39,610 bases of DNA from Anaerolineaceae bacterium (GCA_009885525.1 VFKN01000051.1:1-39610), one strand, 5' to 3'. Positions 24,415 through 33,584 are shown, counted from the first letter of the stretch. Numbers and translations are program-made. The notes: generated from the sequence alone by a model not told the origin.

Positions 24415-26472
24415 ATGCTTTCAAACTTCACCCTTCAAGATATTCTCGGCACAACTTTGGCTTTTTGTCTCTTCCCGCTTGTGATCGTCTTTCCCGGATA
24501 CGTCAGCGGTTGGGCATTCAATCTTTTTGAATTTCGGACACGACTTTTACCCACGCGCTTTGCAATTTCACTTTTACTTTCTATTTCAATCAGCCCTATT
24601 CTTTATTATATTGCTGCCAGTCAATTTTCCATGAATATGGCGCTGGGGGTTACGGCTTTATTTGCGCTTGTATTTATTGTTTTGTTGATTTACGAAAAGC
24701 CCGCCATGCCGCAGGATCGGCTTTGGCGCGTTTTCTTTTGGGTTTCACTTGGCTGGGTGATTTTTGCTACTTTATCCCTTGTCGATTTGCAATTTACTGG
24801 CAACCAGCTATATTTTAGCGTCATATCCTTTGATCACACCACGCGTGTCTCTATTATCGACGCAATGACGCGTACGGGCGTCCCTCCCATAAACCCAAGT
24901 TATTATCCTGGCAAATATGTTCACTTAACCTTTCTTTATTTTTTCTGGTACATACTTGGCAGTATTATTGATCTCATCGGCGGCTCATGGGTGGACGCGC
25001 GTGCATCTTTATTTGCCAGTGTCCTTTGGTGTGGACTTGCTCTCATGTCTCTGATCGCCTTTTATCTTCGTCAGCGCAATGGGAATCATAACGGTAATGT
25101 GTGGAAACGCGCTTTGATTGGCGTCGCGTCTCTTTCCATTACCGGGCTGGATATCCTGCCGGTGCTGGCGGGTATCATACAAATGGGCCGTCTTACTTTT
25201 GGCGATATTGAACTTTGGAATGAGCAAATTACAGCTTGGGTCGGGTCTTTGTTGTGGGTGCCTCATCATGTGGCGAGTTTCATAGCCGGATTTGTGGGCA
25301 TTATGCTTGCCCATTCTGTGTACGGAAAATCGCGAACCAAACAATTCGTAGCGCTTGTGTTTTCAGGTGTGTCTTTTGCATCCGCATTGGGACTTTCCGT
25401 TTGGGTTACACTGGTCTTTGTTCTCTTCTGGGGGATTTGGATGTTATTTCTGTATTTTCAAAAAAAACAACGCGCGTTATTGCTCCCCATGTTTATTACG
25501 GGAATGGTCGCACTCTTTTTAGCTGGTCCGTTTTTATTTGGCTTGCTTTCTGGCGGCAGCGGAGCAGGCAGTTTCCCTATTGCTTTGGCGGTTCGCTCTT
25601 TTAACGTTGTAGACCCGTTTTTACAGAATACTTCCTTTTTATGGCAATCCCTGATTCGCCTTATCTTTCTCCCTCTTAATTATTTTCTTGAACTGGGATT
25701 TTTTCTATTTGTAGCGTTCATTTGGTTGAGATCGCATAAAGGTGATTTCTTAAAAAAACCATACTATCTCGCGGAAATACTCCTGCTCGTTGTCGTTGTT
25801 GTTGTCGGCTCATTTGTACGATCTGTTGTTATCCAAAATAACGATCTTGGCTGGCGCGCTTGGCTGGCGGGTCAATTTGTTTTATTGATTTGGGGAGTGG
25901 ATGTATTCAGCCAGTTTACTACACCTGTTCGAGAGCGCTTAATCCTGTCACCAAGAATAAAATACACCTTGATCTTATTCGCTGTAATTGGCATTGCAAC
26001 GACAGTTCTGGACATTTCCTTGCTTCGTTTTGGATATTACTTTGCGTATGGGCCGGAGGCAGGACATTCCATCTATTCTGCACGACGGACATATATGACT
26101 ATTAACCGGTTCTTGCCGGAAGATGTTATCGTACAATACAATCCATTAAACTTTATTAACCGTCCGAGCGGACTATACGGTATGCACCAATCTGCCATCT
26201 CGGATCGTACAGCCTACGGAATACCGCAAGATGAATATAGTGCTAAAGTAGAGGCAATTAGCAAAATCTTTACCATGAAAAATGTCCAAAATTGGGAACC
26301 AATAGACGCTCTCTGTAAAGTACATTTTATTGACGTTATTTTAATTGTGACTAACGATCCATTATGGGAATCGCTCAAATCACTTGAAAAACAGAGAATC
26401 CCGCTTTATATAGATAACTATTATGCTGCTTATACTTGCGGGGATTACGTTGTTTTATCTCGAGCACCTTGA
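24415..26472 (+). CDS. Large polytopic membrane protein, possible GT-C glycosyltransferase
   Basis: A 685-residue protein with about 14 or more transmembrane segments and a C-terminal soluble domain of about 130 residues (RTYMTINRFLPEDVIVQYNP onward). The layout resembles GT-C membrane glycosyltransferases or mannosyltransferase-like proteins common in Chloroflexota; I cannot place it in a named family. Candidate acidic loop residues occur in the first large extracytoplasmic loop (SFDHTTRVSIIDAMTRTG, PSYYPGKY). The ATG at 24415 was chosen because the frame's longer TTG start runs through the vestigial duplicate and the protein aligns with that duplicate from this Met. It ends the glycan locus. 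Confidence 0.75.
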   Translation: MLSNFTLQDILGTTLAFCLFPLVIVFPGYVSGWAFNLFEFRTRLLPTRFAISLLLSISISPILYYIAASQFSMNMALGVTALFALVFIVLLIYEKPAMPQDRLWRVFFWVSLGWVIFATLSLVDLQFTGNQLYFSVISFDHTTRVSIIDAMTRTGVPPINPSYYPGKYVHLTFLYFFWYILGSIIDLIGGSWVDARASLFASVLWCGLALMSLIAFYLRQRNGNHNGNVWKRALIGVASLSITGLDILPVLAGIIQMGRLTFGDIELWNEQITAWVGSLLWVPHHVASFIAGFVGIMLAHSVYGKSRTKQFVALVFSGVSFASALGLSVWVTLVFVLFWGIWMLFLYFQKKQRALLLPMFITGMVALFLAGPFLFGLLSGGSGAGSFPIALAVRSFNVVDPFLQNTSFLWQSLIRLIFLPLNYFLELGFFLFVAFIWLRSHKGDFLKKPYYLAEILLLVVVVVVGSFVRSVVIQNNDLGWRAWLAGQFVLLIWGVDVFSQFTTPVRERLILSPRIKYTLILFAVIGIATTVLDISLLRFGYYFAYGPEAGHSIYSARRTYMTINRFLPEDVIVQYNPLNFINRPSGLYGMHQSAISDRTAYGIPQDEYSAKVEAISKIFTMKNVQNWEPIDALCKVHFIDVILIVTNDPLWESLKSLEKQRIPLYIDNYYAAYTCGDYVVLSRAP

Positions 26473-26671
26473 ATCTGCTTGCCAGGTTGAAGGCGATTAA
26501 TTACCATCAAAAACAATTTGTCTTTCAAAGCATACTTGTATTCATCAGGAAAGGCTTGAATATTTTTTATCCCAGACAAAAAACCTATAAAACCTCCGTG
26601 CTCTCTGCGTGCTCCGTAATGAGCAGGTTTGTTCAACATTTATTTGACCAGTACGCTTTCAAAGGATATTC
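26473..26671. other. Intergenic gap with a possible gene remnant on the minus strand
   Basis: No full gene is visible. On the minus strand, from about 26586 down to 26445, a frame reads GIKNIQAFPDEYKYALKDKL and continues FLMVINRLQPGKQIQ before its stop. This has protein-like composition but no recognisable family and no good start, and it overlaps the 3' end of the membrane-protein gene. CTCCGTGCTCTCTGCGTG near 26600 resembles one arm of the heptamer palindromes seen elsewhere. TTTCAAAGGATA before 26672 is the ribosome site of yigZ. Confidence 0.3.
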
Positions 26672-27307
26672 ATGCCCTCATCTTATTTACTCCCTCTCAC
26701 CGAAATTCGCCGCGAGATGACCGTGGTCAACTCGCGTTTCATTGCGACGCTTGCGCCGGCGTTGAGCATTGACGAGGCGCGCGCGGTCATGACACGCATC
26801 AAAAAAGAATTCGCGGATGCGACGCACAATGTTTCCGTATACATCATTGGCGGGGGGAATACTGTGACCGAATATTTTTCGGACGACGGCGAGCCTTCCG
26901 GCACGGCGGGTAAGCCTGCGCTGGCGGTTTTACGCGGCAGCGGACTCGGCGATGCGGTGCTGGTCATCACGCGCTATTTTGGCGGGACTTTACTCGGCAC
27001 AGGCGGATTGGTCAAAGCGTATACCGAATCCGCGCAGCTGGTGGTCAACGCGGTCGGACGGGGACGCAGAGTCCTTGCGCACACGTTGATGATCGCCATC
27101 CCGTATAACTTATTAGAGCGTGTGCGGTTAATCGCGGTGCGTTTGAGCGCAGAAATACTCGGCGAAGATTTTGCTGCGGATATTACAATGACGATCCGCT
27201 TGCCTATTGATTCATTTGATGTATTCCAAAACGAGATGCGCGAACTTTCTGCGGGGAAAATACAGGCTGAGGTTATCGAAACAAAAGAGATGATCGTGCT
27301 CGCGTAA
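26672..27307 (+). CDS. yigZ: YigZ/IMPACT-family protein
   Basis: A 211-residue member of the UPF0029/IMPACT family. The N-terminal domain has the family signature from DATHNVSVYIIGG through FSDDGEPSGTAGKP (about 50-77) and VLVITRYFGGTLLGTGGLVKAY. The C-terminal ferredoxin-like domain (about 135-205) matches the DUF1949 region. Bacterial YigZ proteins are linked to ribosome or nucleic-acid binding, and their exact role is unresolved. AAAGGAT five to six bases before the ATG supports the start. The gene is GC-richer than the glycan genes before it, marking a return to core chromosome. Confidence 0.92.
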   Translation: MPSSYLLPLTEIRREMTVVNSRFIATLAPALSIDEARAVMTRIKKEFADATHNVSVYIIGGGNTVTEYFSDDGEPSGTAGKPALAVLRGSGLGDAVLVITRYFGGTLLGTGGLVKAYTESAQLVVNAVGRGRRVLAHTLMIAIPYNLLERVRLIAVRLSAEILGEDFAADITMTIRLPIDSFDVFQNEMRELSAGKIQAEVIETKEMIVLA

Positions 27308-27319
27308 TTTTTTTACACA

Positions 27320-27351
27320 TTCTTCACATTTCCATCGCATTTTTATCACCT
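27320..27351 (+). promoter_or_regulatory. Candidate response-regulator site upstream of the DUF4405 pair
   Basis: TTCTTCAC (27320-27327) is followed by three half-site-like units at an 11-base period: CACAT (27325), CGCAT (27336) and CACCT (27347). An 11-base period of direct repeats is typical of OmpR/PhoB-type regulators. The same octamer occurs upstream of the response-regulator gene and of the small membrane-protein gene at 30507. Confidence 0.4.
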
Positions 27352-27407
27352 AATGTGACTCTTGTTTATATAGAATAGCGAACATTTAAACTAAAGGAGT
27401 AACAAGA

Positions 27408-27920
27408 ATGTCCAAACAAAATCGAACAAAATTACTTTTAGATATTTCCACTTTTACGGCTTTTTTGATCTTGATGGATCCGCGCTCGAGTGGGATCGCC
27501 GTTCATGAATGGCTGGCAATTGCCCTTTCCGCTACTGTGATCGTCCATTTCCTTTTAAATTGGAGTTGGATCGCAGAAATGACCAAACGCGTATTTTCCA
27601 AAGGCAATACTTTAAACGGCTCGCGCGTGAATTATATTTTGAACTGGGCTTTATTTATTAACGGTATTTTGATTATGCTTTCGGGGATTATGATCTCACA
27701 ATCTGTTATGCCTTCATTGGGATTTTCCCTGCCTGAAAATTTCACCTGGCGCGGATTGCACGAGTTCTCTACAAATTTGTCGATGTTACTGATGGGCTTG
27801 CACGTTGCCATGCATTGGAATTGGATCGTATCCACAGTGAAACTTATATTTAGAGGCAAAGTAATGCAGCCAGTAGTAGTAGTGGGCGTTACCATAAATG
27901 GAAAGGATATACAGGCATGA
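27408..27920 (+). CDS. DUF4405 membrane protein (cytochrome b561-like)
   Basis: A 170-residue protein with four transmembrane helices. His residues lie within or next to them: VHEWLAI, VIVHFLLNWSW, LHEFSTNLSMLLMGLHVAMHWNW. The pattern HxxxxxLH/HxxxxHW fits the DUF4405 family, thought to be a di-heme cytochrome b-like membrane domain. AAAGGAG lies eight to nine bases before the ATG. It forms a two-gene unit with the next gene through an ATGA overlap and converges on a two-component system, which may control it. A redox or electron-transfer role is inferred from the helix-borne His only. Confidence 0.8.
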   Translation: MSKQNRTKLLLDISTFTAFLILMDPRSSGIAVHEWLAIALSATVIVHFLLNWSWIAEMTKRVFSKGNTLNGSRVNYILNWALFINGILIMLSGIMISQSVMPSLGFSLPENFTWRGLHEFSTNLSMLLMGLHVAMHWNWIVSTVKLIFRGKVMQPVVVVGVTINGKDIQA

Positions 27921-28186
27921 AAATATTATTCCGCATACTGGTTATTCTGGTAGTTGCTTCGTTAATCGGTGGTGCAATTTTCGCCGCAGTTAATATAGCC
28001 GGGACGCTATCTCAACGCTCTTTATCGCAGCGCGATGGACGTGATGGAGGCGAAGAGCGCGATGGAGCAAACCTGCTCTTCCTGCCCTTTGGAATGTTCC
28101 AGAATTTGGTGATCATCGCAATTATCGCAACGTTCTATTTGAATGTAAGGACTGGCCGAGACTCGGAAAACCCAGTAAATACATAA
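27917..28186 (+). CDS. Small membrane protein downstream of DUF4405
   Basis: An 89-residue protein with two predicted transmembrane helices (about 5-28 and 58-77) separated by a charged loop rich in Arg, Asp and Ser (QRSLSQRDGRDGGEERDG). I recognise no family. It overlaps the DUF4405 gene by four bases (ATGA), so the two products are likely made in similar amounts and may form one complex. A strong bidirectional terminator follows. Confidence 0.75.
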   Translation: MKILFRILVILVVASLIGGAIFAAVNIAGTLSQRSLSQRDGRDGGEERDGANLLFLPFGMFQNLVIIAIIATFYLNVRTGRDSENPVNT

Positions 28187-28200
28187 GCTGGCAAGTAAAT

Positions 28201-28239
28201 AAAAAAATTCCACAGGACATATGCCTGTGGAATTTTTTT
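28201..28239. terminator. Strong bidirectional terminator
   Basis: A perfect 16-base stem (AATTCCACAGG/CCTGTGGAATT core with A- and T-tracts) and a seven-base loop lie between the DUF4405 pair and the converging histidine kinase gene. Confidence 0.95.
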
Positions 28240-28257
28240 ATTTGTTAATATTTCGAA

Positions 28258-29589
28258 TTATATTGCCAGCGGCAATCTTATAACCATTCTTAATCCCTTG
28301 CCTTTTTCACTCTCAGCCCAAATTCTTCCTTTGTGCATTTCGATAATGGATCTTGTGATGGCAAGCCCCAGGCCGGAGCCGCCATCGTCACGTGTGCGGG
28401 ATTCATCTGTGCGATAGAAGCGATCAAAGAGGCGCGTAGCTTCTTCAGGGGTGATGCCTTCGCCGTTATCTGCAATTGCGATCTCGATCTCGTCGTCGAT
28501 TTGTTTTGCGGTCATTGCTACGCGTCCTTGTTCCGGCGTGTAGTGCAGCGCATTGTCGAGGATATTGGTCAGTGCCTGCGAGAAGCGCAACGGGTCAAGA
28601 TTCACCTGGAGTGTAAACAGGGAAGTTTCGAGGTCGAGTGTGGCGCGTTTATTGGCAAAGGGAATCAAATAATGGGATTGGATATCACTGAGGAGCTTGT
28701 TAATCCCCACGGGTTGGAATTCCATGGAAAGTTCGCCCGCGTCGGCAAGCGATAACGTACGCAAATCATCGACCATTTTTTCGAGGCGCTCGGCTTCTTC
28801 GCGAATGATTTCAAAATTTTCAGCGGACGGGGGCAGTACGCCGTCATGCACGGCTTCGGCGTGACCGATGATCAGGCTGAGCGGTGTGCGCAGTTCATGT
28901 GCAATGTCGGCGGTCATTTGTTTGCGCAAGTCGAACGAGCGCGCAAGGTCGTTATTCATTTTGTTGAAAGATTTGGCAAGTTCACCGATCTCGTCGCGTG
29001 AACGCACGGGAACTTGCTGGTTGAATTTTCCGTTTGCGATTTCATGCGTGGCTTTCGTTAGCTCGCGGATGGGGCCTGTGATGGTACGCGAAAGGATCGC
29101 GCCCAGGGTGAATGCGAGGATGATCGTGCCGATTCCGCTGAGTAAAATGGAATCGTTGATACGATGGAGAAATTGCTCTTCAAGCGGGTTTCTATTGGGT
29201 GGGGCGTTGAACAGAAGGACGCCGACTGTTTTGTTGTTGATTAAAATTTTAGTGCCTGCGCCAAGCGCATCTGTGCTGATCTTTTCTACTGCGTAATGAT
29301 TAACCCCCGCGACAAGAATATTTCCATTTACATCCGCGATCGAAAAAAACAGTGGACGATTTTGGGTGGGGTTGTCGTGGTCGCGGCTGAATATTTTTTC
29401 GACACCTTCCCATGTTTGTTTTTCCTGATAATAAGTTGTGAGCTGGCTTACCAGATCGGCTTTGTATCTATCGCTAACGAATTTATTAAATTCGCTATTG
29501 GTGGAAACGCGCGTGAATAACACAATGATGCCTGTGCTGAGTAAACTGACCACGAGGAATGCGAGAATTAATTTGGAAGTAAGTTTCAT
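28258..29589 (-). CDS. Membrane sensor histidine kinase
   Basis: A 443-residue kinase. It has a first transmembrane helix (about 7-26), an extracytoplasmic sensor domain of about 120 residues containing DVNGNILVAGVNHYA, a second helix (about 148-167), a HAMP linker (about 168-220), the dimerisation/phosphoacceptor helix ADIAHELRTPLS with His231, and an ATPase domain with NILDNALHYTPEQG (N box), ADNGEGI (G1), LFDRFYRTDESR (F) and GGSGLGLAI (G2). It phosphorylates the response regulator encoded 70 bases upstream in the same operon. The signal is unknown. The ATG has no obvious ribosome site, so translation may depend on the hairpin-containing spacer. Confidence 0.95.
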   Translation of the reverse strand: MKLTSKLILAFLVVSLLSTGIIVLFTRVSTNSEFNKFVSDRYKADLVSQLTTYYQEKQTWEGVEKIFSRDHDNPTQNRPLFFSIADVNGNILVAGVNHYAVEKISTDALGAGTKILINNKTVGVLLFNAPPNRNPLEEQFLHRINDSILLSGIGTIILAFTLGAILSRTITGPIRELTKATHEIANGKFNQQVPVRSRDEIGELAKSFNKMNNDLARSFDLRKQMTADIAHELRTPLSLIIGHAEAVHDGVLPPSAENFEIIREEAERLEKMVDDLRTLSLADAGELSMEFQPVGINKLLSDIQSHYLIPFANKRATLDLETSLFTLQVNLDPLRFSQALTNILDNALHYTPEQGRVAMTAKQIDDEIEIAIADNGEGITPEEATRLFDRFYRTDESRTRDDGGSGLGLAITRSIIEMHKGRIWAESEKGKGLRMVIRLPLAI

Positions 29590-29603
29590 ATTTTCTTTGC
29601 TCG

Positions 29604-29650
29604 CATTGAAAAGTCTCCTGACTTTTCAATGCAACGACTGGAGTCGTTGG
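29604..29650 (-). other. Tandem hairpins between response regulator and kinase genes
   Basis: GCATTGAAAAGTC and GACTTTTCAATGC form a perfect 13-base stem with a TCCT loop (29604-29633). A second palindrome, CAACGACT and AGTCGTTG, abuts it (29633-29650). No T-tract follows, so this is not a normal terminator. It may be a processing or stability element, or a small dispersed repeat. Confidence 0.7.
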
Positions 29651-29659
29651 ACTCTGTTT

Positions 29660-30343
29660 TTAACCTTTGCTCAGGCGGTATCCGACACCATACATGGTTT
29701 CGACGTAATGCGGCTTGCGCGGATCAACTTCGATTTTGGCGCGCAGGTTTTTGATGTGTGTATCGATGGTGCGCTCGTAGCCTTCGTAACGCACGCCTTG
29801 AATCACATCCAGCAGATCAAGCCGCGAGAAGACTTTCCCCGGCGTAGACATTAATGCGGCGAGTAAGTCAAACTCGGAGGGGGTGAGATCCACGGAGCGG
29901 CCGCTCACGTATACTTCGCGGCTGTCGCGGTCGAGGTTGATATCTCCGACTTTGAGTGTTTTCCCTTTAGGTTCGTTTTTGCCTGCGCGCCGCAACACAT
30001 TGCGTACACGCGCCATTAACTCGCGCGGCTTGAAAGGCTTGGTCACATAATCATCCGCGCCGAGTTCCAACCCGATGACCTTGTCATCATCCTCCACTTT
30101 GGCAGTGAGCATAATGATGGGCGTGTCGCTTTCGCTGCGATGCGCGCGCATGAACTCATAGCCGTTCATTTCGGGCATCATGATATCGAGAATGATCAGG
30201 TCGGGTTTTTCTTTTTGCGCGATGGGCAGGGCATCTTTGCCGTTATACGCAGTAAATACGCGGTAGCCTTCCTGCACAAGATAACTTTGCACAAGCGAGA
30301 CAAGGCGTTTTTCATCGTCAATTATCAGGATGGTTTGAGGCAT
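29660..30343 (-). CDS. OmpR/PhoB-family response regulator
   Basis: A 227-residue two-domain regulator. The receiver domain has the acidic pair IDDE (9-11), the phosphoacceptor Asp53 in LDIMMPEMNG, the switch Thr in MLTAK and Lys in VTKPF. The C-terminal winged-helix DNA-binding domain has LTPSEFDLLAALMSTPGKVFSR and RTIDTHIKNLRAKIE, then YGVGYRL. Phosphorylation by the kinase downstream should favour dimer binding to direct-repeat DNA. Candidate target octamers occur upstream of this gene and of the two neighbouring units. The product diverges in no obvious way from the family. Confidence 0.95.
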   Translation of the reverse strand: MPQTILIIDDEKRLVSLVQSYLVQEGYRVFTAYNGKDALPIAQKEKPDLIILDIMMPEMNGYEFMRAHRSESDTPIIMLTAKVEDDDKVIGLELGADDYVTKPFKPRELMARVRNVLRRAGKNEPKGKTLKVGDINLDRDSREVYVSGRSVDLTPSEFDLLAALMSTPGKVFSRLDLLDVIQGVRYEGYERTIDTHIKNLRAKIEVDPRKPHYVETMYGVGYRLSKG

Positions 30344-30419
30344 GATTTTTTTTCGGGTAAAAGATTGAAGGTCAAAAGTTGAAGGTTAAAGGTCATTGAG
30401 ATATTATGCCATAAGGTGT

Positions 30420-30427
30420 GTGAAGAA
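30420..30427 (-). promoter_or_regulatory. TTCTTCAC motif upstream of the response regulator
   Basis: On the minus strand TTTCTTCACAC stands 77-84 bases before the ATG, with CATAAT about 16 bases further along as a possible -10. The octamer is shared with the other two promoters around this two-component system, which suggests autoregulation. The bases between here and the ATG contain two imperfect direct copies of TTGAAGGTCAAAAG. Confidence 0.4.
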
Positions 30428-30454
30428 ATTATGCGGATTTTGTTTTTAGAACGA

Positions 30455-30484
30455 AAACATCCGCCTCATACGAAGCGGATGTTT
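30455..30484 (-). terminator. Hairpin terminator after the small membrane-protein gene
   Basis: AAACATCCGC and GCGGATGTTT form a perfect ten-base stem with a ten-base loop, followed on the minus strand by TTTTCGTT. Confidence 0.75.
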
Positions 30485-30506
30485 GATTCTGTTTACCGAT
30501 TTGATT

Positions 30507-30965
30507 CTACGCCTCGGGTTTTTTCTCCTCAACACTCGCAGGTTGATTTGCGACAGGAGCCGGCTGCGCTTCGCGGACAAGTTTCCAGCCGCTGTTTTTG
30601 ACATACTTGTAGCCGAACCAAAGCAGCGCGCCGAGAATAAGCAGGTGGATGAGTCCGAATAGCGGTGAGCCAAATCCACCGCGCCCGCGATTAAATCCGC
30701 GATGCTGGTCAAATCCGTGGCCGAAATTGCCGTGTTGATCGAATCCTTGCATCTGCGGATTTCTTCCATTCGGCTTTTGATCAAAATTTTGGGCTTGCTG
30801 TTTAGGCGGCTGGGCTAACTTCTGCTGCATGCGAGCTTCTTGCATTTTGACAAAGGCGGGACTTTGCATCACGCCATAGCGAAAGCCCGCGCCCGCAACA
30901 CCGACCAACACAACGAGGGTGAGAAGGACAGATAGTGTTATCCACAGCCATTTTTTCGTTTTCAT
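30507..30965 (-). CDS. Small membrane protein with Gln/Gly/His-rich linker
   Basis: A 152-residue protein with an N-terminal membrane segment (about 5-28), a linker rich in Gln, Asn, Gly, Phe, His and Arg (NFDQKPNGRNPQMQGFDQHG and onward), a second membrane helix (SPLFGLIHLLILGALLWFGYKYV) and a charged tail. The start at 30965 follows GGAG by seven bases; the frame's first ATG overlaps that ribosome site. I recognise no family. Its promoter region carries two TTCTTCAC-like octamers, so it is a candidate target of the adjacent two-component system. The His/Asp/Asn-rich linker might bind metal, but that is a guess. Confidence 0.75.
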   Translation of the reverse strand: MKTKKWLWITLSVLLTLVVLVGVAGAGFRYGVMQSPAFVKMQEARMQQKLAQPPKQQAQNFDQKPNGRNPQMQGFDQHGNFGHGFDQHRGFNRGRGGFGSPLFGLIHLLILGALLWFGYKYVKNSGWKLVREAQPAPVANQPASVEEKKPEA

Positions 30966-31057
30966 ATTTTTCTCCATTCAATAAAGTTTGATTTGAACTT
31001 TCATTATTATTTAGAAAGTTTTCTAACCCTATTTTCTCACCGGAGAGTTATACGCGG

Positions 31058-31078
31058 GTGAAGAAACTATGTGGAGAA
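31058..31078 (-). promoter_or_regulatory. Paired TTCTYCAC motifs upstream of the small membrane-protein gene
   Basis: On the minus strand TTCTCCAC (31078-31071) and TTCTTCAC (31065-31058) are direct copies 13 bases apart, about 95-110 bases before the ATG. A TATAAC follows at about six bases. They match the octamer before the DUF4405 and response-regulator genes. Confidence 0.45.
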
Positions 31079-31136
31079 TGTGGGGAGGAAAATTTTGAAT
31101 AGGTGATTAAGAGAACAGGTAATTAGGTGATTGGGT

Positions 31137-31195
31137 AAAAAAAGACACGTAAATATTTTCCATGTCTACATGTCTACATGCCCACGTGTCTTTTT
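31137..31195 (-). terminator. Terminator of the export operon
   Basis: AAAAAGACACGT and ACGTGTCTTTTT pair around a loop of about 33 bases that contains two direct copies of ATGTCTAC. It overlaps the stop of the permease gene. Confidence 0.8.
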
Positions 31196-33584
31196 ACTCA
31201 TACGCCAGCGTATCTCTTACTGTTAACTTTGATGCTCTTCTCGCAGGCAGCGCGCTTGCGATCGTGGCGAGAACGAGGGTGAAGATCAGCCACGCGATGA
31301 TTCCTTCAACACCATAAACGGGCGGCATCGGCGCGGTGAGAATTGCCATGCCGACTCCATACGTCAGCACAGCTGTGATGGGGAAGGACAGCGCGATGCT
31401 GATCACCCAACTAATCAAGCCGACAATGACACCTTCCACGATCACGATACTTTGAATATCCCAATTGCTTGCGCCAATGGCGCGCATCACGCCGATCTCG
31501 CGCGTGCGCTCGAGCACGTTGATACTCATCGTGCCCATCAAGCCTAATCCGCCCACGACTGCGATCAGACTGGTCATCACCAGCATAAAGTAGACAAAGA
31601 CATCCGTCTGCGCTTTTTGACTCTCGATGAAATCCGCGCCTAGTTGCGTGGAGCCGACCTGAATGCCGCTCTTGTTATATAGCGCCTGAATTTGATCGCT
31701 GATTCTCTTTTCCGAGGCAAGGTCGTGCTTATCGGTCAGCACGCGCACCGAGTAAACCTGTCCGGGCTTGCCAATGATGCGGCTAAGATATTCGTAATTG
31801 ACATAGAGCAGCGGCGGGCTAATGTTACCCAGAATAGTATAAGTGCCAATAATGCGCCACTTCGTTTCTCTATCATTGACCTTGATCGTCATCCAATCAC
31901 CAACTTTCAGGTCGGGAAAAATAGACAGCAGATGATTGCCGATCACGATTGCGTTCTCATCGCCGGTCGTCAACCAGCGACCAGATGTAATCACAGGGTC
32001 GATCAGCGTCGAGGTCGAGGGCGGCGCGACGAATTGTATCTGCGTGCCGGCCTCATCTTCATTTGTAATTAGCGTGCCGCCGTATTCAGTCCAGCCTTCC
32101 ACGCCGGTAACGCCGGGAATCGTCTTGGCAAGCGCAGAGACTTCATTAAATCGATAGTAACGATCAAAGGAAATATTTACATCCGCCAGAATGTAGCCCT
32201 GAATTTCTTCAATGGCTTTATCGAACGAAGCCCACAAATTGTAGACCGCAATAAAGATGGCGCCCGCCAGCACCAGCGTAAAAAGTGTCAATACTAAACG
32301 TGCTTTACGGCGAATGGCATTTCGCAGCGACAGCCGCATCGGGCGCGGAATTAACAACGCAGCCTTGCTGACCGGTTTGTCTTTTGGTCTGGCATTGCCG
32401 CCGATGCCGTAATCACTGAGCGCTTCGCGGACTGTGACACGCACGCTATTATAGACAGGTAATATCGCCGCAAGCAATGGGACAACCAGCGCTACAAGGA
32501 TTTGTTGAATGATTGCCAGCGGATAAAACGTGAATGGCAGCGGATTGAAATTTAGATAAGCCGCCATGCCATTGCCGATGGTTTGCGCGGCACTGTTTGC
32601 CAACGGTATTGCCAGCGCCAGCGCGCCCAACCCGAAGGCAAGGATCAGCACAACATACATGCTGAATATCTGGCTTGTGCCGCCGCCAATGGCTTTCATA
32701 ATTCCGATCTGGCGCGTCTGCTGCGTCATCAACGCGGTAATGGTATTAACGATCAGGAAAGCGCTTAGCAATACAGTCAGATAACCGAATATACCCAGCA
32801 CGAAGAACATTCCTTGCGAAATCTCCCATGCGAAGTGATGACCCGGGCGGAAGACATCCACAAAATTATTTGTTGTGCCGGCTTTTATCATGCGGTCTGA
32901 CACGGCTTGCGCCACCTCAGTTACGTGATCCTGGTCCGTCGGGTTTTCAGACACGCTGATAGCCAGCGTGTTATAAAAAGAATCCCCGCCCAACCATTCC
33001 AGCGTCTTGGGCGTTACGTACGCATTAACCCTTTGCGCCAGATTATATGGAAAGCCTGATACGTCGTGAATATAACCAGCCAAAACCAATTCGCGCCTCT
33101 TGCCATCCGTCATTTCGATGATGAGCGTATCCCCGATTTTATAGCCAAGTGAAGCAGCAGAATAATCGATCAACACTTGCTTATCACTAAACACAGGCAG
33201 GTTTGATTCGCCCGTGATAGGCTTAAGCATATTTAAGGTTAGTGTTTTTGGATCCTCAAGTGCGCTGAAGATAATCTGAATCGGCTCTTCTTCCTCAGAG
33301 TGGATCATCTGCGCGCTTAACGTGCTGCGACCTTCAACTGCGTCCACACCCGGGATCGTGCGCGCGATATTCACCATATCGTCATTCAGTGGATAAGCAT
33401 AGACCGTCGCTTCAGACGGATTGGCTGAGAGATAATCACTGTCCATACTTTCGTTCATGTACAGTCCCAGATTAACGGTGAAGCCCACCGCAAACGTGCC
33501 AACCGCGATGGTTACCATGGTGAGGATGCTGCGGCCTTTGCTGCCCCATAGGTCTGCCCATACTTTTTTCCAGCGGCTGCTCAT
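31194..33584 (-). CDS. FtsX/MacB-type ABC transporter permease, duplicated form
   Basis: A 796-residue permease built as two FtsX units. Each half has an N-terminal helix, a large extracytoplasmic MacB_PCD-like domain and three transmembrane helices. The first unit spans about 1-390 (core [23 protein letters not shown]) and the second about 410-796 (core [20 protein letters not shown]). This arrangement is common in Gram-positive and Chloroflexota exporters of lipids, lipoproteins or peptides. The ATG overlaps the stop of the ATPase gene by four bases. In a cell without an outer membrane the adjacent MacA-like lipoprotein would act at the outer face of the cytoplasmic membrane; the substrate is unknown. 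Confidence 0.93.
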   Translation of the reverse strand: MSSRWKKVWADLWGSKGRSILTMVTIAVGTFAVGFTVNLGLYMNESMDSDYLSANPSEATVYAYPLNDDMVNIARTIPGVDAVEGRSTLSAQMIHSEEEEPIQIIFSALEDPKTLTLNMLKPITGESNLPVFSDKQVLIDYSAASLGYKIGDTLIIEMTDGKRRELVLAGYIHDVSGFPYNLAQRVNAYVTPKTLEWLGGDSFYNTLAISVSENPTDQDHVTEVAQAVSDRMIKAGTTNNFVDVFRPGHHFAWEISQGMFFVLGIFGYLTVLLSAFLIVNTITALMTQQTRQIGIMKAIGGGTSQIFSMYVVLILAFGLGALALAIPLANSAAQTIGNGMAAYLNFNPLPFTFYPLAIIQQILVALVVPLLAAILPVYNSVRVTVREALSDYGIGGNARPKDKPVSKAALLIPRPMRLSLRNAIRRKARLVLTLFTLVLAGAIFIAVYNLWASFDKAIEEIQGYILADVNISFDRYYRFNEVSALAKTIPGVTGVEGWTEYGGTLITNEDEAGTQIQFVAPPSTSTLIDPVITSGRWLTTGDENAIVIGNHLLSIFPDLKVGDWMTIKVNDRETKWRIIGTYTILGNISPPLLYVNYEYLSRIIGKPGQVYSVRVLTDKHDLASEKRISDQIQALYNKSGIQVGSTQLGADFIESQKAQTDVFVYFMLVMTSLIAVVGGLGLMGTMSINVLERTREIGVMRAIGASNWDIQSIVIVEGVIVGLISWVISIALSFPITAVLTYGVGMAILTAPMPPVYGVEGIIAWLIFTLVLATIASALPARRASKLTVRDTLAYE

